Of a stretch of DNA of 64,000 nucleotides, positions 18,364 to 26,246 are shown one piece after another. Position 1 is the first letter of the stretch. Each line of letters starts with the position of its first letter. The translations under genes were made by a program, and so were the position numbers. A model generated the notes under the pieces. That model did no database searches. It was given only the letters and a program-made list of their open reading frames with translations, and was not told the origin of the DNA. Source of the DNA: Klebsiella pneumoniae (lineage in GTDB: Bacteria; Myxococcota_A; UBA796; SXON01); the NCBI GenBank assembly GCA_945862325.1, contig CAMAXZ010000002.1:124001-188000 (forward strand), written 5' to 3'.

Positions 18364-19725
18364 TCAGACCCCGACGCGCCGAGAGTACTCCTCGAAGTCA
18401 CGCAGGACGCCGCGCAGGTAGGGGCGCCGCTCGGACGCGATCACCCCCTCCTCGAGCGGATCGAACCCAGGGGCAAGGCGCTCGAAGCTCGGCTCGACGC
18501 CGCCGGCCGCAGGGTCGCCCACGAACCACTCGTTGCGCCGACGGAGCCAGCGCTTCCCGCCTTCGAGCATACAGATCTGGTTGAACTTGTACTGCGGCAG
18601 CGTGCGCCCGTTGTTGTTGTACCAACAACTCTGCATGATCGGGAAGCTGCGCTCGGGCTCCGACACCGGGTGCGCGTGGGTGCGGTCGACCCCCGCCTCG
18701 GCGAGGATGCCCCCGTAGACATCGCGCGTGCTCATCGGCGTGGTGACGCGGCGCCCGGCGGCTTCCCCGTCGGGCGACAGCCAGTAGAGCGGCACTCGAT
18801 TGCCCGCGTCGGTGACGTTCGAGAAGTGGTAGAGCCACCCGTGCTCGCCGAAATTGTCGCCATGGTCCGCGCCGAACACGACGAGGTTGCCGCGCTCGTG
18901 GAGCTCCTTGACGAACGCGTCGATCTTCGCGGCGATCCGCTGCCACGCGAGGCGCTGGCGCTCCCGCAGGAGCTCGAGCATGTCCGGGGCGATCGGCTGC
19001 TGCCCCGTCGTCATCCACGTCTGGTTGATGAGGTGGTAGAGGCTGTAGACCTCGCGGAGCTTGCCGATCACGCCGGCCGCGGTCGTCTCGAACATCGACC
19101 CGACGTGGTACGGGAAGTGCGTCTCCATCAGGTTGACGAAGAGAAACCCGCGCTTTCCGGCCGACTCGAACTCGTCGAGCGCCTTGCGCGCGAGCTCGAA
19201 GGCGTCGTCGATCGTGTTCTGCAGCCACACCTTGCTGGCTTCGAGGTCTTCCGCGAGCTTCCCGGCGACGAACTCCGGGGAGAGGATCATCCGCCGCAGG
19301 CGGGGCTTGCCGACGAGGACGAGCACCTCGTGCGTCTTGCGATGGCGCGCGGGCACGAGCTGCCACACGCGGTGCATCTTGTCGAATCCTCGATCGAGGC
19401 CGAAAATCTCGGAGGTGGCGACGTTGGCGGTGACCTGCGCCGTGCCCCACCCGGCCTCGCGCAGGCGCTCGGCCAGCGTCGGCACTTCGGCGCGCACGGC
19501 GCGGGACTGCGCATCCGCGCCGTGCTCGTGCGGCATCAAGCCGGTGAACAGCGACGCCGTGGCGGGCAGGGTCCAGCAGCCGGCGGAGCGGGCCTGCGTG
19601 AACGTGACGCCGTTCGCCGCCGTGTAGCGGAGTCCGGACCCGTCGACCGATTCGTCCCTGCCGTGGAGCGAGTCGTAGCGGAGCGAATCCGCGACGAGCA
19701 GGATGATGTTCCGTGGCGAAGCCAT
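18364..19725 (-). CDS. Sulfatase-fold hydrolase/transferase with Thr at the nucleophile position
   Basis: A 453-residue alkaline-phosphatase-superfamily protein from ATG 19725. N-terminal IILLVADSLRYDSLHG carries the first metal Asp; VFGADHGDNFGEHGWLYH carries the second Asp/His set. Where sulfatases have C/S-x-P-x-R, this protein has GCWTLPATASLFTGLMPHEHG, so Thr takes the formylglycine position, as in phosphoethanolamine and phosphoglycerol transferases. No signal peptide or membrane helix is seen, so it appears cytosolic. A two-gene operon with the K+ channel follows. Its start overlaps that of a divergent gene within CATG. Confidence 0.82.
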   Translation of the reverse strand: MASPRNIILLVADSLRYDSLHGRDESVDGSGLRYTAANGVTFTQARSAGCWTLPATASLFTGLMPHEHGADAQSRAVRAEVPTLAERLREAGWGTAQVTANVATSEIFGLDRGFDKMHRVWQLVPARHRKTHEVLVLVGKPRLRRMILSPEFVAGKLAEDLEASKVWLQNTIDDAFELARKALDEFESAGKRGFLFVNLMETHFPYHVGSMFETTAAGVIGKLREVYSLYHLINQTWMTTGQQPIAPDMLELLRERQRLAWQRIAAKIDAFVKELHERGNLVVFGADHGDNFGEHGWLYHFSNVTDAGNRVPLYWLSPDGEAAGRRVTTPMSTRDVYGGILAEAGVDRTHAHPVSEPERSFPIMQSCWYNNNGRTLPQYKFNQICMLEGGKRWLRRRNEWFVGDPAAGGVEPSFERLAPGFDPLEEGVIASERRPYLRGVLRDFEEYSRRVGV

Positions 19726-20704
19726 GACCTCCGCGCCTAACACGACCTCGGCGGGCTCACCGCGACCGCGCGCGCGGCCATGGTGGCCGCTCGCCGCGCT
19801 GTTCGCGCTCGTCCTCGTGCTCGCTCCGGAGCTGAGCATGTCGATCGTCCGCGGCGCCGGACGCACGCTCGCGTCGGTCGGCCCGCTCGAGTGGCAGGAC
19901 CGCGACGGCGCGTGGCACACCGTTCCGCCCCCCCTCGCCAGTCGGCGCACCTGGGGCGACACCGACGCGTTCTTGCGCGACCCCGCCGGCCCGACCCTCG
20001 CCTGGACCCCACGCGCCGATGGCCTCGCCTCCACCGACCTCGTCCTCCGTCGCACGCCGAACCCGGTGCCCGTGACCCTCCTCGTGCTCCGCGTGGACCC
20101 GGCCGCCTGGACGTTCCGGGTGTGGGGCCGGGCGGACTGGTCGCGGGCGAGCGTTTCGTTGCTCGCGACGGAGGCGGAGGTGCCGGTCGCGGTCAACGCT
20201 GCCTACTTCACCGAAGACGGGCCGCTCGGCCTCGTCGTCTCCGACGGCGTGCGGCGGAGCGCGCCCGCCCGGCATCGCGCCGCCCACTTCCTGGTGCGCA
20301 ACGGCGCGCCGGTCGTCGTGAACGCGAGGCGCGCCGCCCTGGACGGCGCGAGCCAGGGTTTCCAAGGGTTCCCCTCGATCATGACCGCAGGTCGCGTGTA
20401 TGCCTACATCCGCGACGGCGGACGCGGCTTCGACGTGCGCGGCGTGAACCGTCGGAGCGCGGCGTGCACGACCCGCTCCGGCCACGTCGTGCTCCTCGTC
20501 ACGGACACGCTCACCAATGGCCTGTCGTTCTCGGAGCTCGCGACGGTGCTCGGCGGGCTTGGTTGTCGTGATGCCATGGCGTTCGACGGTGGCTCGAGCA
20601 CGGCCTTCGTCGCGACGTTGCCGGGCTGGCGGCGCGACGTGCAGGGGCTCGAGCCTGTCCCGGTCATCCTCGGGCTGCGTCCGCGCCAGCCCGCCGATCG
20701 TTGA
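19724..20704 (+). CDS. Membrane-anchored phosphodiester glycosidase (NAGPA domain)
   Basis: A 326-residue protein from ATG 19724 (7 residues longer if ATG 19703 is used). A signal anchor is at WWPLAALFALVLVLAPE. The NAGPA/DUF2233 domain shows VPVAVNAAYFTEDGPLGLVVSDG, FPSIMTAGRVY, VLLVTDTLTNGLSFSELATVL and the family signature AMAFDGGSSTAFV. Family members remove GlcNAc from phosphodiesters (lysosomal uncovering enzyme) or act on exopolysaccharides in bacteria. The first coding bases overlap the start of the divergent sulfatase gene. Confidence 0.85.
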   Translation: MTSAPNTTSAGSPRPRARPWWPLAALFALVLVLAPELSMSIVRGAGRTLASVGPLEWQDRDGAWHTVPPPLASRRTWGDTDAFLRDPAGPTLAWTPRADGLASTDLVLRRTPNPVPVTLLVLRVDPAAWTFRVWGRADWSRASVSLLATEAEVPVAVNAAYFTEDGPLGLVVSDGVRRSAPARHRAAHFLVRNGAPVVVNARRAALDGASQGFQGFPSIMTAGRVYAYIRDGGRGFDVRGVNRRSAACTTRSGHVVLLVTDTLTNGLSFSELATVLGGLGCRDAMAFDGGSSTAFVATLPGWRRDVQGLEPVPVILGLRPRQPADR

Positions 20705-20710
20705 CCCGCG

Positions 20711-21031
20711 TCAGTCGTCGTGACCGGGGGCCTCGGCCTTCGGCAGCACGATCGTCGGCTCCTTCGCGCGCCGCCGGTACAGCAGGATCGTGTGGCCGAT
20801 GATTTGCACGGCCTCCGAGCCGCTCTGCGCGGCGAGGAGGTCGGCGAGCTCCTTCGGTGTGTCGAGGCACCCATCGCCGACACGCACCTTCACGAGCTCG
20901 TGATTTTCCAGCTCGACACTAAGCTTTCGCGCGACGGCCTCGGTCAGCCCCTCGCGACCGAGCTGCACGACGGGGTTGAGGTGGTGGCCGAGCCCCCGAA
21001 GGTGGCGCTTCTGACGTCCGGTCAACGACAT
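20711..21031 (-). CDS. yhbY: YhbY-family CRM-domain RNA-binding protein
   Basis: A 106-residue protein, nearly all of it a CRM domain: LTGRQKRHLRGLGHHLNPVVQLGREGLTEAV, then ELVKVRVG and SGSEAVQIIGHTILLYR. YhbY associates with pre-50S ribosomes in E. coli. Start ATG 21031; GTTAG lies 9 nt upstream with no Shine-Dalgarno. It is divergent from the SpoU methyltransferase gene 34 bp away, and both act on RNA. Confidence 0.92.
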   Translation of the reverse strand: MSLTGRQKRHLRGLGHHLNPVVQLGREGLTEAVARKLSVELENHELVKVRVGDGCLDTPKELADLLAAQSGSEAVQIIGHTILLYRRRAKEPTIVLPKAEAPGHDD

Positions 21032-21065
21032 GGCGGGCAGCTAACGCAACGCGGTACGTGGGCGC

Positions 21066-21698
21066 GTGGAACCTGACGCCCGCATCTTCGCCCGTCGCCC
21101 CGGCGAGCGGCAAGAACGCGTGCGCGACGCGCTGGACGCCCGCCTCGGGTCGCTCGTCGCCGTGTGCGAGAGCGTTCGACGGCGCCACAACGTCAGCGCG
21201 ATCTTGCGGTCCTGCGAGGCGTTCGGGATCCACGAGGTGCACCTCGTCACGCAGGGCTTCGAGGTGTCCCCCGGCGCCGCGCGCGGTGGCGAGCGGTGGG
21301 TCCGGCGCCGACGCTTCGACCAGACCCACGCGTGCTTCGCCGATCTGCGCGCGCGGGGGTTCCGGATCTACGTCGCGGATCTCGCGCCGGACGCGTACAC
21401 CCCCGAGACGATCCCGGTGGACGCCCCCCTCGCGCTCGTCTTCGGCAGCGAGCTGCGCGGGGTCAGCGCGAACGCGCGCGCCGAGGCCGACGGGGTGGTG
21501 TGCATCCCGATGCGTGGCCTGACGGCGTCGCTCAACGTGAGCGTTTCCGCGGCGATCCTCCTGCGGGCCGTGGCGGACCGGCGGCGGGCGCTCGTCGGGG
21601 CCGACCTGGACACCGCGGAGAAGGTGAGGTTCTACGACGAGTGGATCGAGGCGGAGGCCGCGGCGGAGCGGGGGCGCCTCGCGCGCCAGGCCCCTTGA
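21066..21698 (+). CDS. SpoU/TrmH-family RNA 2'-O-methyltransferase
   Basis: A 210-residue SPOUT enzyme from GTG 21066. Motif 1 is RRHNVSAILRSCEAFGIHEVHLV (N and R for catalysis); motif 2 ALVFGSELRGVS; motif 3 CIPMRGLTASLNVSVSAAILL, which forms the SAM-binding trefoil knot. The size and N-terminal extension match TrmH, which makes Gm18 in tRNA, but other SpoU members cannot be ruled out. Ends 6 bp from the convergent deformylase stop. Confidence 0.88.
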   Translation: MEPDARIFARRPGERQERVRDALDARLGSLVAVCESVRRRHNVSAILRSCEAFGIHEVHLVTQGFEVSPGAARGGERWVRRRRFDQTHACFADLRARGFRIYVADLAPDAYTPETIPVDAPLALVFGSELRGVSANARAEADGVVCIPMRGLTASLNVSVSAAILLRAVADRRRALVGADLDTAEKVRFYDEWIEAEAAAERGRLARQAP

Positions 21699-21704
21699 CG
21701 ACCG

Positions 21705-22262
21705 CTACTCCTCGCCTTCTTCTTCGCCTTCTTCGTCGTCCTCGTCTTCCGCCGCGAGCGGCACGAGGGGCCCGTGCCGGCGATATTCCGGCAGGAACGC
21801 GAGGCTCCGCGGGTCGACCCGGTCGACGTAGAGCACCCCGTCGAGGTGGTCGCACTCGTGCTGGATGACCCGCGCGGCCCAACCGGTCGCGCGCATCGCG
21901 AGCGGCTCGCCGTCGCGGTCGAGCGCGCGAACTTCGAGCTCGAACCACCGCTCGACGCGCCCCCGCAACCCGGGCACGCTCAAGCACCCTTCGTATCCGC
22001 CGCGGCGGGCGGAGCCGACCGGGGTGAGCACCGGGTTCACCAGCCACATCGGGGCGGCGTCGTCGAGCTGGAACACGACGATCCGCTCGTTCACGTGCAC
22101 CTGCGGGGCGGCCAGACCTACGCCGTCGGTCTCGACCATCGTCTCGTACAGATCGTCGCAGAAGCGCTGCAGCTCGGGCGTGCGCAGGCGTTCGGGCTCG
22201 ATGGGGGAGGACACGCGGCGAAGGCAGGGATGGCCCATGTGGGCGACCTTGAGGATCGACAT
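21705..22262 (-). CDS. def: Peptide deformylase
   Basis: A 185-residue deformylase that removes the formyl group from nascent N-termini. All three motifs are present: GVGLAAPQV (about 48-56), EGCLSVPG with the metal Cys, and QHECDHLDG with the two metal His and catalytic Glu. The C-terminus ends in a 14-residue acidic tail (EDEDDEEGEEEGEE), unusual for the family. ATG 22262 is preceded by ATTAG 9 nt upstream and shares an 11-mer with the DUF4442 upstream region. fmt is not adjacent. Confidence 0.95.
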   Translation of the reverse strand: MSILKVAHMGHPCLRRVSSPIEPERLRTPELQRFCDDLYETMVETDGVGLAAPQVHVNERIVVFQLDDAAPMWLVNPVLTPVGSARRGGYEGCLSVPGLRGRVERWFELEVRALDRDGEPLAMRATGWAARVIQHECDHLDGVLYVDRVDPRSLAFLPEYRRHGPLVPLAAEDEDDEEGEEEGEE

Positions 22263-22384
22263 GTCGGCCGCCTAATCCGGGCGCGCGTCCAGGGCGCGCG
22301 TCGCCCGTGGCCGCGCGGTCGGTAATCGCGCCCGCTTGCGCGACCCCATGGATCGGCTAACGTCGCGAACCTCACGGGTGAAGC

Positions 22385-22645
22385 ATGGCGGACTGGAAGC
22401 AGCGTTGGGAAGACAACGTCGGTGGCACGGCGGTCGTCAGCGGCAAGAAGTACGGCTTCTACGTTGATAAGGAATGCATTCTCTGCTCCGTGTGCTCCGA
22501 CGCGGCGCCCAACAACTTCCGCATGTCCGACGCGGAAGACCACGACATCTGCTTCAAGCAGCCCGAAAACGCGGAGGAGCTTGCCCAGTGCAAGGAGGCC
22601 GCCGAGAACTGCCCGGTCGAGGCCATCGGCGAAGACGGCCAGTAG
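22385..22645 (+). CDS. 4Fe-4S ferredoxin, single cluster
   Basis: An 86-residue ferredoxin. CILCSVCSDAAP (C-x2-C-x2-C) plus a distal Cys in ENCPVEAIGE supplies four ligands for one [4Fe-4S] cluster. The second cluster half is filled by KQPENAEELAQCKEAAE, typical of monocluster ferredoxins. GGGTGA before ATG 22385 may serve as ribosome binding site. It ends 10 bp from the convergent cytochrome gene; no partner enzyme is encoded next to it. Confidence 0.88.
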   Translation: MADWKQRWEDNVGGTAVVSGKKYGFYVDKECILCSVCSDAAPNNFRMSDAEDHDICFKQPENAEELAQCKEAAENCPVEAIGEDGQ

Positions 22646-22655
22646 CCGACGTCGC

Positions 22656-23240
22656 TCAGCGGCGCGGCAGGGCGTGGGCGATCCGCGGCCAGGCCGCTTC
22701 GAACCGGAACTCGGGCGCGGTGTCGTGGGTGTGGCACGCGACGCACGCGGACATGTCCGCGGGCAGCTCGCCGTAGCGTTCGCCGAGCGCGACGTTCGAC
22801 GCGGGAGCCGCCGCGTGCGCCGACCCCGGGCCGTGGCAGGACTCACAGCCGACGTGGGCGAGCCCGGGCGTGCCGGCGCCCGCCCAGCCGCCGGGGTGTC
22901 CGAGGCCGGTGACGTGGCAGCCCAGGCAGGCCGGATTGGTGCTCGCCTGCGCGTCCCGAAGGGTGCCGAGCGCGCCCGCGTGGGCGGACGCGCTCCAGAC
23001 TTCACCGGCTTCGACGTGGCAGACCACACACGCGGCGGTGCCCGTGTAGGTGGCGCCGGCCCTGGAAACACCAAGGAAGGGCGGCAATGGGGACGCGGCC
23101 GCGAGGGGCGGCGGACCGCCGCGGAGGGGGTCGGGCACCCGCGCCCGCGCAGCGGCCTCGGCGGCGACGTGGCGGTCGGACGCGAGCGGGTCGACCACGA
23201 CGGCCGGGCGCGCGCACGCGAACAGAAGCCCGAGGATCAC
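22656..23240 (-). CDS. Tetrahaem c-type cytochrome lipoprotein
   Basis: A 194-residue protein with a lipoprotein-type signal, MILGLLFACA, and four CXXCH haem sites: CVVCH, CLGCH, CESCH and CVACH. GAGTPGLAHVGCESCHGPGSAH is typical of cytochrome c554-like proteins; distal His ligands are present. It should act at the outer face of a membrane as an electron carrier. ATG 23240 overlaps the TGA of the upstream UshA-like gene (ATGA), so the two are co-translated. Confidence 0.9.
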   Translation of the reverse strand: MILGLLFACARPAVVVDPLASDRHVAAEAAARARVPDPLRGGPPPLAAASPLPPFLGVSRAGATYTGTAACVVCHVEAGEVWSASAHAGALGTLRDAQASTNPACLGCHVTGLGHPGGWAGAGTPGLAHVGCESCHGPGSAHAAAPASNVALGERYGELPADMSACVACHTHDTAPEFRFEAAWPRIAHALPRR

Positions 23241-24256
23241 GGCGCGTAGAGCGCCTGCTGCGCCGCGTCGATCTCCTCGCGCGCCCGCGCCTGCAGCGAG
23301 GCGACCTCCCGATCATCCGGCATGTCCGGATCGAGGTCGATCTTGCGGTCGACACCACCGAGCACCCGGTGCCCGCGCATCCGGACGCGGAGCTCGCCGA
23401 GCCGCATCGTCTGGTAGGTGCTGAACACCCACGCCGTCCCGCCCGTGAGCACCGGGGAGAGGAAATCCCGGTGTTGCCCGGCGTCGACCACCACGCTCAG
23501 GGCGGGAACGAGCCGCGCGAGCGCACGGGCGGCGTCCGCAGACTGATACGCGAGGAGGACGAGCACATCGGACTCCCGCGCGAGGGAATCGAGCACGGCG
23601 CGCGCCGCCGCGACCGGCTCGAGCACCGCGCCGTCAGGGATCGCCGCCATGGTGACCGGCGGGGCGGAGATGCCCGTGATCCCGATGCGCAGTCCGCCGC
23701 GCTCGACGACGACGTGGGTGCGCACCCCGGGCGCGCGGACGTTGGCGCTCACCATCGGCAACGGGACAGCGGGCGCCCCGTCGGCGGCCATGGCCGTCAA
23801 CGCCACGAGGTCCGGTCCGGCGACGTTGATCGCGTCCCAGCTCGTGGCGGACAAACCCTCCACCATCCAGCGGTCCTGTAGCGCGACGTCGGGCCGGAAA
23901 CGACCTTCGAAGTCGGTACCGTCCTCGAGGAAGTAGCCGGCGTGGACGAGCACCGGCGTGTCGTTGCGGCGCACCGCGTCGGCGTACGCGTCGAGTCGGG
24001 CGAGGGAGCCCCTGGGGCGCCGGGGGCAGCCGCACGTCTCCATCGACCCCTTGTGCTCCGAGCCGTACAGCAGCACGAGGTCGGCGGGGGCGGTCGAGAG
24101 CCGAGCGCGGAGGGGGCCTTCGACCGCGAGCTCGCCCACGAGGGCGGTCGGAGGCGGAGGATCTGCCGGACCGACCGGCGCGGCGCCACCCGACACCGTG
24201 GCACAAGCGACGACGAGCGCGAGGGCGAGGAGCACGCGGGACGATAACCGCCCCAC
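23237..24256 (-). CDS. UshA-like phosphoesterase-fold protein lacking the DxH motif
   Basis: A 339-residue exported protein from GTG 24256 with signal RVLLALALVVACATVSGGA. It follows the metallophosphatase layout: LVLLYGSEHKGSMETCGCP, GSLARLDAYADAV, VHAGYFLEDG, NVAGPDLVAL, and ITGISAPPVTMA. The first metal motif, normally D-x-H, reads YGSEHKG, and an adjacent CGC pair is added. Such variants occur next to multihaem cytochromes. Loss of the canonical Asp questions phosphoesterase activity. It is coupled to the cytochrome gene by a 4-bp overlap. Confidence 0.7.
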   Translation of the reverse strand: MGRLSSRVLLALALVVACATVSGGAAPVGPADPPPPTALVGELAVEGPLRARLSTAPADLVLLYGSEHKGSMETCGCPRRPRGSLARLDAYADAVRRNDTPVLVHAGYFLEDGTDFEGRFRPDVALQDRWMVEGLSATSWDAINVAGPDLVALTAMAADGAPAVPLPMVSANVRAPGVRTHVVVERGGLRIGITGISAPPVTMAAIPDGAVLEPVAAARAVLDSLARESDVLVLLAYQSADAARALARLVPALSVVVDAGQHRDFLSPVLTGGTAWVFSTYQTMRLGELRVRMRGHRVLGGVDRKIDLDPDMPDDREVASLQARAREEIDAAQQALYAP

Positions 24257-24291
24257 GTCCGCGACGAAGTTCCGCGCGGACGCGGGGGCCC

Positions 24292-25494
24292 GTGGTCGCG
24301 CGCCTGATCTCGTCCCGACCCGTCGCGGTCGTCCTCCTCGTGCTCGCCCTCGTCGGTCACGTGGGGCTCCAGCTCCTCCCGGCTTGGAACAAGGTCTCCG
24401 GGTCCGGCGCGGGCCGGGACTTCGCGAGCTACCACTACGCGGTCCACGTGGCCGCCGACGGCGGGGACCCCTACGACGTCGACGCGCTCACCCGAGCGGC
24501 ACGCGCGGACCGCACCCGAAAGTCCGTTCAACCCTACTTCTACCCGCCACCGTTCCTCTTCGCGGTGTGGTGGGCCGCCCCGCTGTCGCTGCGCACCGCG
24601 GCCCTCGCGATGCTCGCGTTGAACGAAGCCCTGCTGTTCGCGTGCCTCGCGGTGCTCGTCGGGGCCTTCCGCGCCCCCCTGGCGGGCGTGGCGCTGCTCC
24701 TCGTCGCGTACACGCCGATCCCGGACAACGCGTGGATGGGGCAGGCCAACCTCATCGCGCTCCTCCCCGCGCTCGGCGGGCTCGCCCTCGCCACTCGTCG
24801 CCCCTGGCTCGGGGGCGCGCTCGTGGGCACCGCGGCGATGTTCAAGATGTCGCCCGCGTTGTTCCTCCTGTGGTTCGTCGCGCGGGGCAACCTCCGTGCT
24901 GTCTTTGGCGCCGTCGCCGCCGCCGTCGGGCTGAGCGCCGCCAGCCTCGTGCTCGTCCCGCTCGACGTGCAGGTGCGGTTCTACACCGAGGTGCTTCCTG
25001 GATTCTTCTCCGGTAGCTACCACGGGCTCACCGTGCCGATCTCCCTCGAGGCGAACCACTCCGTCCCCGACCTGTTCGACCGCGTGTGGGATCACCCGCG
25101 CCCGACGCAGCTCTCGCCCACCGCGCAGCGGGCGAGTCACATCACGGCGCTCGCGCTCTTGTCGACGTGGTTCCTCGCGTTCCGCCAGCGCCCGGTCGCG
25201 CCGCCCGTTCCCGTCGACACCGCCGTCGGCGCCCTGACCGTCCTGATGGTCGCCCTCCCCGCGTACACCTACGAGCACCACCTCGTGTTCTTGCTGCCCG
25301 CGGTGCTCGCCGCCGCGCGCGTGGCGCCGATCGCGCTGTTCCTTCCCACGTTCTTCTTCCTCGCGTGGCCCCTGCCGTGGCTCGGGTGGGCCAAGGAGGC
25401 GTGGCCGGCGGGCGCGCCGCTCGTGCGCGAGAGCAAGTTCATCGCCGAGGCGGCGCTCTTCGCCCTGCTCGTCGCCTACGGCCGGCGGAAGTAG
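24292..25494 (+). CDS. GT87/DUF2029-type polyprenol-phosphate mannosyltransferase
   Basis: A 400-residue integral membrane protein from GTG 24292 with about ten hydrophobic segments. The first periplasmic loop has GRDFASYHYAVHVAADGGDPYDV, carrying the acidic residue typical of GT-C enzymes, followed by YPPPFLFAVWW and AMFKMSPALFLLWFV. Family members transfer mannose or similar sugars from polyprenyl phosphate outside the membrane. Its 3' end overlaps the convergent acetyltransferase gene by 19 bp. Confidence 0.82.
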   Translation: MVARLISSRPVAVVLLVLALVGHVGLQLLPAWNKVSGSGAGRDFASYHYAVHVAADGGDPYDVDALTRAARADRTRKSVQPYFYPPPFLFAVWWAAPLSLRTAALAMLALNEALLFACLAVLVGAFRAPLAGVALLLVAYTPIPDNAWMGQANLIALLPALGGLALATRRPWLGGALVGTAAMFKMSPALFLLWFVARGNLRAVFGAVAAAVGLSAASLVLVPLDVQVRFYTEVLPGFFSGSYHGLTVPISLEANHSVPDLFDRVWDHPRPTQLSPTAQRASHITALALLSTWFLAFRQRPVAPPVPVDTAVGALTVLMVALPAYTYEHHLVFLLPAVLAAARVAPIALFLPTFFFLAWPLPWLGWAKEAWPAGAPLVRESKFIAEAALFALLVAYGRRK

Positions 25495-25910
25495 CGCTCC
25501 ACGCTGCGGTCCGGGTCGTCCAGCACCCGGCAGTGCCCGGCGATGAAGCCCTCCGACCGATACAGCGCGTGCGCCCCCGCGAAGCGGACGTCGCTCCAGA
25601 GCTCTGTGGGTCCGGGCGTGCCCCACGCGAGGCAGCGCGCCAGGAGCGCCCGCGCGAGCCCCGCGCGCCGCGCCCTCGACGCCACGTACATGCGCTTCAC
25701 CACCCGCGCGCCGCCGTTCGGCGCGACGGCGGCCGTCCCGACGATCCCCTCGGCGTCCTCTGCGACGAAGAACACGCCCCGCGCGTACGCGGCGGCGACG
25801 TCCTCGAGATCGTCCTCGAAGCCCGGATCGTAGGCCAGACCGAACTCGCGATAGATCCCCGCGACGTGGGTGCGCGCGTCGTCCCCCGGCCTCCACACAC
25901 GGATCTCCAT
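25476..25910 (-). CDS. GNAT-family acetyltransferase
   Basis: A 144-residue GNAT protein from ATG 25910. Motif A is VVKRMYVASRARRAGLARALLARCL, containing the acetyl-CoA loop RRAGLA; HALYRSEGF is motif B. VFFVAEDAEGIVGTAAV is the typical beta-hairpin before motif A. Substrate unknown. The start codon overlaps that of a divergent small secreted protein within CATG 25908-25911. Confidence 0.88.
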   Translation of the reverse strand: MEIRVWRPGDDARTHVAGIYREFGLAYDPGFEDDLEDVAAAYARGVFFVAEDAEGIVGTAAVAPNGGARVVKRMYVASRARRAGLARALLARCLAWGTPGPTELWSDVRFAGAHALYRSEGFIAGHCRVLDDPDRSVERYFRRP

Positions 25911-26160
25911 GGCCTTGCTCCTCTTGTTCGCCCTGCTATCGCCGCCGCGGGCCCAGACGCCCGACGCCGCGCTGGCCACCGCCGACGCGCTCGCAGAAGG
26001 GTCCGCGTTGAAGCTCGGGGACGCGGCGCGCCAGCTCGCGGAGACGGCGGGCCGTATCGCCCGGGAGGGGCACATCGGCCACCTCGCCCCCCTTCGCGCC
26101 GACGCCGACAACCTGCGCGACCGTGCGGAGACGCTCCTCCGCGTGCTCGACGAGCAGTAG
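25909..26160 (+). CDS. Small secreted helical protein, unknown function
   Basis: An 83-residue protein beginning MALLLLFALLSPPRAQT, a short signal peptide with a probable cut after RAQ. The mature 65 residues are Ala/Leu/Asp-rich and read as two amphipathic helices (DAALATADALAEGSALKLG and LRADADNLRDRAETLLRVL). I do not recognise a family. ATG 25909 shares CATG with the divergent acetyltransferase start, so its promoter would lie inside that gene. Confidence 0.6.
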   Translation: MALLLLFALLSPPRAQTPDAALATADALAEGSALKLGDAARQLAETAGRIAREGHIGHLAPLRADADNLRDRAETLLRVLDEQ

Positions 26161-26195
26161 GGCGGCGTGACGCCGGGCGCGGCACCGACACAGAC

Positions 26196-26226
26196 TTGAC
26201 ACATGCGCCGACGGCTCCGGGTACCG
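26196..26226 (+). promoter_or_regulatory. Possible promoter for the TonB-like gene
   Basis: A perfect -35 TTGACA at 26196-26201 is followed by GGTACCGT near 26220. TACCGT (26222-26227) matches only the conserved T, A and T of a -10 and would need a 20-bp spacer. The gene starts at 26247. Confidence 0.4.
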
Positions 26227-26246
26227 TGGAACATCGGGAGCCCGAG

